From DATLYH01 sp035575035 (GTDB taxonomy: Bacteria; Planctomycetota; Planctomycetia; Gemmatales; Gemmataceae): DNA of 28,568 nucleotides. Location: the NCBI GenBank assembly GCA_035575035.1, contig DATLYH010000003.1:1-28568 (forward strand). Reading direction: 5' to 3'. Both the position numbers and the translations under genes were made by a program. Below are positions 7,618-17,800 of the stretch, in pieces. How positions within the stretch are numbered: position 1 is the first letter of the stretch; every line of letters starts with the position of its first letter. The notes beneath the pieces are model-generated. The model was given only the letters and a program-made list of their open reading frames with translations. It made no database searches and was not told where the DNA came from.

Positions 7618-7703
7618 CGGAGGGCGCCAGTCCGAGCCCCCAGCGTGAGCGCGGGGGCGCCGGAGGGCGCCAGTCCGAGCCCCCAGCGTGAGCGCGGGGG
7701 CGC
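7618..7703. repeat. 43-bp direct repeat, two exact tandem copies
   Basis: Positions 7618-7660 and 7661-7703 are identical. Each unit contains an imperfect palindrome (GCCCCCAGCG, TGA, GCGCGGGGGC) and CGGAGGGCGCC. It looks like a REP-type dispersed element of planctomycete genomes. The surrounding 7570-7960 stretch has no convincing gene. Confidence 0.85.
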
Positions 7704-7960
7704 CTGACCTGTCGCTGCTGCTGCAGATACGGCAAATCCGTCAAGGCCGGAGCGGCCGGCCGTTCCGCAGATCGGCTTTCTCCGGGTCGTACCGCCTGAC
7801 CGGAATGCCGCTCTCGGAGGGCACGTCGCCCCACGCTGGCATCGGCCCGGTTGGTGGGAAATAGTTTGGTTACCCTATCCCTTGTTGGGGCGCGGTTTCC
7901 AGACCACGCCCTCACGCGTGTGGTTGCCCAGGGAAGATCCGACCGAGGAAAGGAAGCCCG

Positions 7961-8428
7961 ATGAGCCGATTGACGATCGCGTGCTGGTTGACGCTGCTGG
8001 CGCTGGCCACGCAAGGCCGGGCGTGGGTGGATTGGTATCCGCCCTCGCTGTTCCCTCTGTGTGGAAAGGGGGAGCCCATCGGCGCAGGGCCGCTTCCGGC
8101 GCCGCCCTGGCACGGTTGGGGGGCGACGGTGCCGGGAGCGATCCTGGCGCCCGTGCCGGTGCCGGCCGGTCCGCATGATGGTCCGTCCGCTGCCTGGTAT
8201 GGCTGGGGTAGTCCTGCCCCCGGAGCGGTCCTCGTGCCTGTCCCGCCTTCGCCTCCGACCGACGGACCGCACCACGCCGGCGGCAGCTGGCACGGCTGGG
8301 GAGGCCCGGCCGGCATTCTCGTCCCGGCCCATCCGCACCATCACCCCCCAACGCCGGCGCCGGTTGGAGACGCGAAGCCCCCGGCCAGCACGGCGGAACC
8401 GCCGCTCGCCCTGCCGGGGAAACGCTAA
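7961..8428 (+). CDS. Small secreted Pro/Gly/Trp-rich repeat protein
   Basis: ATG at 7961 follows GAGGAAAGGAAG, a good ribosome-binding site. The first 21 residues (MSRLTIACWLTLLALATQGRA) form a signal peptide with a probable cut after Ala21. The mature part is about 134 residues, rich in Pro, Gly, His and Ala. It contains three imperfect repeats built on a WHGWG/WYGWG core followed by a PGAILAPVPV-like strand. A His run (HPHHHPP) lies near the end. No catalytic motif is visible. It could be a cell-envelope or metal-binding protein of planctomycetes. It precedes the giant surface protein by 445 nt and is probably a separate unit. Confidence 0.75.
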   Translation: MSRLTIACWLTLLALATQGRAWVDWYPPSLFPLCGKGEPIGAGPLPAPPWHGWGATVPGAILAPVPVPAGPHDGPSAAWYGWGSPAPGAVLVPVPPSPPTDGPHHAGGSWHGWGGPAGILVPAHPHHHPPTPAPVGDAKPPASTAEPPLALPGKR

Positions 8429-8873
8429 GCTGCAAGCGGCCTGCGTCCCAAGCAACGGGACGCGGCTAATGGGGATATTGCGGAGTGTAGGGAGAGATCA
8501 TTGCGTGGATTTCCTGGTTCCAAACATCCATCCCAATGATGATTCCTCACTGCACTCCACAAACGCAGACCCGCTAGTTTGCCTGGCTTAGTCCCCCTTC
8601 CACCTGCTCATCTCCTTCCAACCCGCTAACGTTTCCGGGCAAGACGAACCGGCTCGCGCCAGGCGATCCGGCCCGAAAAAATGACGCGCTCGGAAACTAT
8701 ATTCTTTCCTCGCTCGTCAAACTTTTGTGAAAACGAAAACCTTCGGTCATCGTTACACCCAAACTTTTCGTTCTTTTTTCTTGCGAACGGTTGTCCCCAC
8801 CTGTAAACTGGTTGCGTTGTTTACGCCTCATCGGAACAAGCGTACACACAACCGGAACATTGAGGTCACAGCA
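8429..8873. promoter_or_regulatory. Leader region of the giant protein gene
   Basis: This non-coding stretch holds a 7-bp hairpin with a 7-nt loop (GCGTCCC 8443-8449, GGGACGC 8457-8463) just after the small secreted protein gene. It then has a distinctly A+T-richer part at about 8690-8830 compared with its surroundings. That part is the likely promoter and 5' leader of the 9.6-kb gene, but no confident -35/-10 pair can be named. A half-palindrome CGGAACATTG at about 8853-8862 resembles the right half of the repeated element at 18568-18786. Confidence 0.35.
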
Positions 8874-11800
8874 ATGAATTGGTTCAGCTGGAAGGGGTGG
8901 CTCCCCTCGGTTCTTCGTACCCGTACCCAAACGTTCAAGCGCCCCGCGAAACGAAAGTCACGCCGCCGGCTGAGCTTGGAAGAACTCGAAACCCGCCTGG
9001 CCCCGGCCACGCACGTCTGGACCGGGCTGGGGGGGAACAACAACTGGACCACCGCCGCCAACTGGCAAAACAACTTCCGCCCCAACCCGGCCGACGGCCC
9101 CGACGACCTGGTCTTCCCTGCCGGGGCCTCCCGCCTCAGCAGCACCAATGACTTCGCCCCCAACACCGTCTTCAATTCCATCTCATTCGACGGCAGCGGC
9201 TACACCCTGAGCGGCAACCCGATCACGCTCGGCGGCCCTGTCGCCGGGACCGGCTTCATCATCGCCAACCAGGGGGCCAGCAATAACGTCATCGCCTTCG
9301 GCATTCAGATGGGCGGCGCGGCCGGCAACCGCCAGTTCTTCACCGTCGGCACCCTGGGAGCCAACCTGACCATTTCCGGCGCCCTGAGCGGCACCACCGG
9401 CGTGGAGCTGTCCAAGGACGGCCCCGGCACCCTGATCCTGACCGCCAACAACAGCGCCTTCACCGGCCCGATCAGCGTCGCCGGCGGCAGCCTCAAGATC
9501 ACCCATGCCCTGGCCCTGGGGAATACCGCCGCCGCCACCACCGTGCTGGCCAACGCGCAGCTTCAGATCGAGAACATTGCCGGGGGGAGCATCCTGGAGC
9601 CGTTGATCCTCAATGGTCCAGGCGTGGCCAATGACGGGGCCCTGCTCAACGTCGCCGGCAACAATACCTGGGCCGGCCCGATCACCCTTGACAGCAATAG
9701 CACCATCGGGACCAATGCGAACAGCACCCTGACCATAACGGGGCAGATCGGCGACCGCGGCGCCGGGCACGGCCTGACCAAGGAAGGGGGCGGTCGGCTG
9801 ATCCTCGATCCGCTGGGCGGGGCCGCCACCGTGGGCAACACCTACCGCGGCCTGACCCAGGTCAACGCCGGCACCCTCACGGTGCGTCACTCGCACTCCC
9901 TGGGCACCGGCGACGCCGGCACCGTGGTCAACAGCAACACCAACCGCAGCGGCACGCTCGAGCTGGAGTTCGTGACCGGCGCCGGCCGGACCGATCCGTT
10001 CCGCCGGGCCGATGGCTTCACCGTGCCCGATGAGCTGCTCACCCTGAATGGTCCCGGCCGCGAGGGCCTCGACGTCTTCTTCTTCCGCGTCAGCGGCGCG
10101 TTGAACAACCTGGCCGGCAATAATGTCTGGGAGCGGGATGTCACTTTCTGGAGCAGCCCCAGCGCGGTCCCCGACCTGCCGTTCCCTCCGTTCGCCTTCA
10201 CCCACCTGGTCATCGGAGTGGAGGCCAACACTTCCCTAACCATCAACGGGGTGATCTCGGAGAATTCCGGCGGCAAGCCTTACACCTTCGACAAGGAGCG
10301 CCCCGGCCGGCTAATCCTGACCCGGGCCAATACCTACACCGGACGGACCCAGATCGTCCACGGGGCCATCAACATCCGTGACTCGCAGGCCCTGGGCGCC
10401 CCCGTCGGTCCGGGCGGCAGCGACACCATTGTCTTTGACGGGGCCGCCCTGGAGCTGGAGATCGACAACCGACCCGACTCCATCGTGACCGGCTCGGTCA
10501 ACCGGCTCAACGTCGGCGAGGCGGTGACGATCACCGGCCGCGGCCTGAACAATACCGGCGCCTTGCGCAGCATCTCGGGCCTCAACGAATACTCCGGGAT
10601 CATTACCTTGACCAGCTCGGTCGGCGCCATTGGTGTTGACCCCGACCCAACGCCGCTGGCGACCGACAACTACTACACCGACGATTACCATCTCCGAGTT
10701 ACCGGAGTGATCCGGGACGACCCGACCCAGGTGCCGTCGAGCCCGCCGGCATTTTTGGCCAAGGTCGGCACCGGCCACCTGATCCTGACGGCGGTCAACA
10801 CCTACACCGGGACAACAACCATCGAGCGCGGCTGGGTCAGCATCGAGAACGACCAGGCGCTGGGGGGGCGGCTGCTCGGGCGACGGGAGACGCTCATCGA
10901 TGGCGCCCTCCGGCAGGAATTCATCGACATCGGCGACAGCGCCCAGTCACGTACCATCGTCTTCGACGGGGCTGCCCTGCACCTGCGCGCCCCCACCCCG
11001 GGCGGCCGTCTGACCGTTGCCGAAAACCTCACCCTCCAGGGCCGCGGCATCACCCACCCCAACCCCAAGATCAGCCAAAAAGGCGCCCTGATGAACATCG
11101 GGGGGGATAACATCATCGGCGGCCTCAATACCAGCCTCGGCCAGATTACCTTCAACGGCCAGGTCGGCGTCGGCGTCGAACTCGTCGGCAGCGCCACCGT
11201 TAGTGAGCTGACCCTGACCGGCACGATGGATGACCAACCCGGCGCCTTGACCATCAGCCGCGATGCGACCGGGGGGGAGGCGGAGGACCGCTTCCTGGTG
11301 GACACCGGGGCCACCAGCGGCACGATCATCATCAACTATGACTTCCTGACCGTTCCCGACACCCTGCGGGTTTACTATCCACCGGGAACCCGCATTTTCG
11401 ACAGCGGTCTGGTCAGCGGGGCCAACACGGTCACCATTCCCTATGGGCCGGGACCCTCCACCCTCGTGGAAATCGTCATCAATGAGGGCTCGGGGCTGAC
11501 CGGTACGGCCTGGCTTTACAACCTGACCATCATTCCCAATCTGCCCTCGCAGGGCGCCTTCACCAAGCTGGGTTCGAAGCGGCTGCGGGTCCAGGGGGAT
11601 GGCACTTTCAACGGGGTTGTCGATGTGGCCGAGGGAGTGCTCCGCATCCAGAACGACACCGCCCTCGGTTCGACCAGCGGCGGGACCATCATCCGCAATG
11701 GGGCCGCGCTGGAACTCGACCAGACCGTCAGCCAGCTCAACGGCGGCATCGTCGCCGGCATCCAGGTCGGCCAGGAAAGCCTCACGCTGAACGGCCCCGG

Positions 11801-14800
11801 CAATACCACCAACGGACCGCTCATCGCCACTTTGACCAGCGTCAGCCACGACAACGTGTGGCGGGGGCCGATCTCGCTGGTTACCAACGTCAATATCGAT
11901 GTTAAGACCAACTCGCGGCTGATGCTGTATGGCACGCTCAGCGACACCGCCAACTCGGCGCCGGCCGGGTCGGGCCTGACCAAGCTCGGCGAGGGCAAGC
12001 TCCTTCTGGGCGGGGCGAACACCTACCGCGGCGCCACGCTGATCAACCAGGGGGTTGTGATCGTGCAACATGGGCAGGCCCTGGGCCAACCGACGGCAGG
12101 CACCGTGGTCGCTGCCGGGGCCTCTCTGGAATTGCAGGGCGACATCACCGTCGCCGGCGAGTCCCTCACCCTCCAGGGGGCCGGCACCACCACCGCCCCC
12201 AACATCCCGCTGCGCTGGTTCGCCCAGGGGCCGGCGCCGGTGACCAACGGCCAGACCCCCGGCAACCAGGCGGTCAGCGGCCGCATCACGGGCGTCGCCG
12301 TGGACCCCAGCGACCCCAATGTGATCTATGTCTCGGCGGCAGGCGGCGGCGCCTGGCGGACCAAAAACGGCGGCCAGACCTGGGAGCCGCTCATCGACAA
12401 CGTCCCCGGCGCCTCGGTCCAGAACATGTTCACCGGGGCCATCGCCGTGGCCCCGACCGACCCGCGCATCATCTACGTCGCCCTGGGGGAGGCCAACAAC
12501 TCCCACGACGCTTACTACGGCCGGGGCATTCTCAAGACGACCGACAGCGGCCGGACCTGGACCTTGATCGGCAACACCGAGTTTGAGCGCCGCACCATCT
12601 CCAAGATTGTCGTCGATCCGGAGAATCCGCACCGCATTTATGTGGCAGTCAACGGCTCGGGCGCCCGCGCGGAAGACCTGGCGGGCAATGGCGGCATCTG
12701 GCGGGCGAATACCCAGAACCCGGCGAACATCGCCTGGCAAAACCTGACCGTGGGCCGCAGTCCCGCCGACGACACCAGCATCACCTTCTCGGAATTCGAC
12801 GACTACACCGACCTGGTGGTGGTGCGTGACCCGGACTTCATCCGCCGGCCCTTCAACCCGGCTGTGCCTAATTCCCGCGCTCGGATCATCTTCTTCGCGG
12901 TGGGGACGGCTTCCCGCACCGGCCTCGGCAGCCTGCCGTTCCAGAATGCCGTCTACAGCTCGCTGGACGACGGCGGGACCTGGAACCGCAACGGCTTCGT
13001 CTCGACCGAGGTGCTCCGCAACAACGTCACCATCCCCCGTCAGGGGATGATCAAAATCGCCATCGGCTGGAACCCCCCGCCCGCCCCGAACGGGATCACC
13101 GCCACGAACCCTGGCTCGTTCACCGTCTATGCTGTAACTGCTTATCACGACCTCTATCCGTTCCCCACCCCCAACCCCACCGGCACGGAAACGGCGCTGC
13201 GGAACACGTTCCGCGAGGTCCAGCGGACGACCGTTACCTGGGACGCGACCAACAACGTCTGGGTTGTCGGCGGCTGGGGCAATACCACAGGCCAGCCCTC
13301 GGGCGATATCATGGGCAGCCGGGCCGGGAGCCCCTCGCCGCCAGGCTCTAACAATAACCCCCCGCTGGGCCAGGGACACACCGACGCAGTCATCGCGGTG
13401 GACCCGCTGAACCCGAACCTGGTATTCATCGGCGGCCTCGGCCAACCGACTACGCCGGGCCCGGTGATGTCCACCGACGGGGGGGCGACCTGGAGCGATA
13501 TCGGCGTCGGGGCCGGCGGCAACGGCACCCGCCCGGGCTTCCACGCCATGACCTTCGACAGCAACCGGCGGTTGCTAGTCGGCACCGACGGCGGCATCTG
13601 GCGGCTCGACCCCGCCACCCCGGCCACCTGGAATAACCTCAACGGCAACCTGGAGATTGCCCAGCTCAACGGCCTGGCGACGCATCCGTCCAATCCCTTC
13701 GTCGCCGTCGCCGGCCTGGAGGACAACGGCGTTGCCATCTACAACGGCAACCCCGCCGGCTGGGTCCGGGTCGAGGATGACAGCAGCGGCAAGGTCTACA
13801 TCGACCAGAGGAACCCCGCCATCATGTACCACGTCCAGGACGCCTTCAACGCGCCGGCCCTGCTCCGCCGCTCGACCCAAGGCGGGGCCCCGGGCACCTG
13901 GACGACCGTCATGACCGACGAGCTACGAGGGCCCTTCGGCGGTCCCCCGCACTTCCTCTTGCCCGATCCCTACTACTTCCCGCTGGTCCTCGATCCCATC
14001 AATACCGCGCGCCTAGTGGCCTACGGCCTGTTCCGGACCTCCTACCGTTCGCTGAGCATGTGGGAGTCGAACGACCGGGGCGCTACCTGGTTCGAGATCG
14101 ACCCCGACCTGGAGATCCTGGGGACGGTCCGCAGCATCGGCCTGGCCGGTTTCCAGGGAAACTTCACTGCCGACCCGGACTTCCCTGCGGTCATCGACAA
14201 GGGGGCCAATACCTACGACCCCGATACCCTCTACGTGGCCGCCGACGATGGGGTGTATGTCACCAAGGACCACGGTTTGAACTGGGTGCGCCGGAACAAT
14301 GGTCTGCCGCCCACGGCCACGTTCATCGACATCACGGTCGATCCGCGCAACCGCGACACCGCCTATGTGGTAGCCCAGGGCTTCGGCACCGCCAAGGTCT
14401 TCAAGACCACCGATGCCGCCCGCAGCTGGACCGACATCACCAGCAATCTGCCGGACGTTCCTGCCTACAAGATCCTGGTCGATCCGCGCAATGGCGATGT
14501 CTTCCTGGGCAATGACAATGGCGTCTACCGCCTGCAAGGCGGCAGCGGCACTACCTGGACGCGGTTCGGGGCCGGCCTGCCCAATGTGCAGGTCAAGGAG
14601 CTGGTCCTCAACCCGGCGCTGAACACGCTGGCAGCCGGCACCTATGGCCGGGGCATGTTCCAACTCTGGCTGGACGACTCGATTCCCAACGGCGGCGCTC
14701 TCCGGGCGGTCAGCGGCTCGTCCGTCTGGACCGGACCCGTCACGCTGACCGGCAATGTCACCATCCGGGCCGAGGCCGGGGCCCAGGTCACCCTCGTCGG

Positions 14801-17800
14801 CTCGGTCGCCGAGAATGTCGCCGCCAACGACTTCAAGATCACCAAGACCGGCGCCGGCCGGCTGGTGCTGGCCGCCCCGAACACCTACGGCGGCAGCACG
14901 CTGACCACCGACACCGAGGTTGTCGAAGGCGTACTCACCGTCCGCGACCCCGCCGCCCTGGGCAGCCCGGTGTCGGGCACCGTGGTCCAGGCGGGGGCAG
15001 CCCTGGAGACCCAGTCCAACGTCGCCGGCGAGCCGCTGACACTGAACGGCGACGGCATCCCCTTCAACAACCACAACACCGGCGCTCTCCGCAACGTCAG
15101 CAACTTCAACACCTACTCCGGCCCGATTACGCTGGCGACCAACACCACCATCGGCGTGGACAGCGGCAGCCAGCTGATCATCACCGGCGTCATCACCGAC
15201 GGCGCCGCCACCCGCACCCTCACCAAGGAGTTGACCGGCACGCTGGTGCTCCGGGCCGCCAACACCTACGACGGCGCCACCTTTGTCAACCAGGGGGCCC
15301 TCAGCGTGCAGCACGCCCAGGCCCTCGGCGCCGGCGGGACGGCCGCCAACGGCACCCAGGTCCTCGACGGCGCCCAGCTGCAACTGGCCGGCGGCGTCAC
15401 CGTTGTCGGCGAGCATCTGACCCTCTCGGGGACCGGCATCGTCGCCACCGGCGCCCTGCTGAACGTCTCCGGCAACAACACCTGGCGGGGGCCGGTTGTC
15501 CTGGCCTCGCTGCCGGGCTTCGCGCCGCCGACGATCCCGCCGCCGTTCGTCTCCTTCAACGTGGCCCAGGCCGCCGACATCCTCACCATCGACGGCGTGA
15601 TCAGCGGCTCGCTGGGGCTGACCAAGATCGGCCCGGGCCGGATGATCCTGCGGCAGGCCAACACTTACACCGGCGTCACGACCATCAACGCCGGGGTGCT
15701 CCAGGTCGATGGCAGCATCGGCAACGTCGAACTCAACGGCGGGACGCTGGGAGGCGGCGGCACGGTGGGCACCATCACTTCGCGGACCCCGGGCGGCGTC
15801 GTCAACCCTGGCCCGACGCCGACCATCCTCCGCTCCGGCAACGTGGTCTGGAACGGCGCCACCACCTTCTTCGTGGACCTGGGCGGCAGCACGCCCGGGA
15901 CCAATCAGGACCAGCTCCAGGTCACCGGCACCATCAACCTCGGCGGGGCGAACCTCACCGGGGCGATCCCCGCGGGTGCCGCCATCAACGACACGCTGGT
16001 CATCATCACGGCCACCGGCGGCGTCACTGGGACGTTCGCCCAGGGGAACCAGGTCACCATCAGCGGGCGGCGCTTCGAAATCCTTTACAGTGCCAACAAC
16101 GTGGTGCTGGCCCCCGAGCGGACCGCCACCACCACGACGCTGACGCAGTCGGTCAACCCGTCGGTCTTCGGCCAGCCGGTCTCTTTCGTCGCGGTGGTGC
16201 GGCCGGTGGGCGGCACCCCGATCACCAGCGGCATCAATGTGGTCTTCACCATCGACGGCCAGCAGACCACGGTGCCGGTGATGAACGGCCAGGCCGTCCT
16301 CACCACCTCCAGCCTGACCGTTGGCTCGCATTCGATCAGCGCCTCGTTCGCGGGGACCTCGGCCCTGAGCGGCTCCAGCGCCGGCCCCATCACCCATACG
16401 GTGAACAAGGCCAACACCCAGCTGACGGCCCAGTCGTCGGCCAATCCCTCGGCCGCGGGCCAGCCGGTGACCATCACGGTCACGGTCAGTGCCGTGTCCC
16501 CCGGCGCGGGCACGCCGACCGGCACCATCCTGTACCGCATCGACGGCGCGTTGCAAAACCCGGTCACCCTCACCAACGGGCGGGTAGACATCGTCCTTAC
16601 CGGGCTCAGCCAGGGGACGCACACCCTCGCCTTCGCCTACATGGGCGATGCCAATTTCAACACCAGCTCGCTTTCTTCCTTCACCCAGACGGTCAACCCC
16701 TTCGCCGCTACCACAACTCTGACATCCAGCGACACCGATGTTTTCTTCGGCGAAGCGTTGACCCTCACGGCCACGGTCACGCCCCAGGGGACCGGCGCCC
16801 CCACGCCCACCGGCACGGTCACGTTCCGGGACACCCGCACCAACCAGGTGCTGGGAACGGTGAATCTGGATGCCAACGGCACGGCCGTGCTCAACCCGTC
16901 GCTGGCGGCCGGTACGTACACCATCGTCGCCCGGTACAACGGCAACAGCGACTACAGCCCCAGCACCTCCAACCCGGTGGACCAGATCGTCCGCCAGATC
17001 ACTACCACCACGACCCTGACGACCTCGAACGCCAACGCCCGGTTCGGCGAGGCGGTCATCAAGGCCACGGTGACCCCGGCGGTGACATTCGGCGGTACAC
17101 CCACCGGCACGGTCACGTTCCGGGATACCCGCACCAACCAGGTGCTGGGAACGGTGGACCTGGACGCTATGGGGATGGCTGTGCTCAGCCCGCCGTTGGC
17201 AGTCGGCACGTATACCATCGTCGCCACGTACAACGGCACGGCCAACTTCGCCGGCAGCACCTCCAATGCCATCGACCAGACCGTCCTGCGGGCCATCTCG
17301 ACGACCACCTTGACATCCACGAATGCCGACGCGGTCTTCGGCGAGGCGGTGATCAAGGCGACGGTGAACCCGGTCGGCGCCAGCGGCACCGTGACCTTCA
17401 CCGATACCCGCACCAACACCGTTCTGGGGGTGGTGCCGGTGAACCCCGCCAACGGCATGGCGGTGCTTCCCCCGCTGGCACCGGGCAGCTACACCATCCG
17501 GGCCGACTACAGCGGCGACGCCAACGTCGATGCCAGCACCTCCAACACCATCGACCAGACGATCCGGAAGGCCGACACCACGGTAGTGGTGACGGCGTCG
17601 GCGACGCCATCGTTCACCGGCCAGCCGGTGACCTTCACGGCCACGGTGGCGGCGGTGCCTCCGGGCGCCGGCGTCCCCGGCGGCACGGTCACCTTCTTCG
17701 TGGACGGCACGGAGGCGGCGACCAACGTGCCGGTGGTCAACGGGCGGGCGAGCTTTGTCACCGCCAGCCTGACCGCCGGGACGCACCAGATTCGGGCGGT

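Noticed and set aside
8727..8873. GTG start extending the giant protein by 49 residues
   Set aside because: The extra residues are not signal-like and the segment is A+T-rich leader DNA. The ATG at 8874 places the LExLExR motif at the N-terminus as in similar proteins.
10947..13544. Long minus-strand open frame of 865 codons
   Set aside because: It is antisense to the giant protein gene, whose repeats and Asp boxes are unmistakable. The GC-rich third positions keep the opposite frame open; the translation is low-complexity (Gly, Ala, Val, Asp, Arg) without domains.
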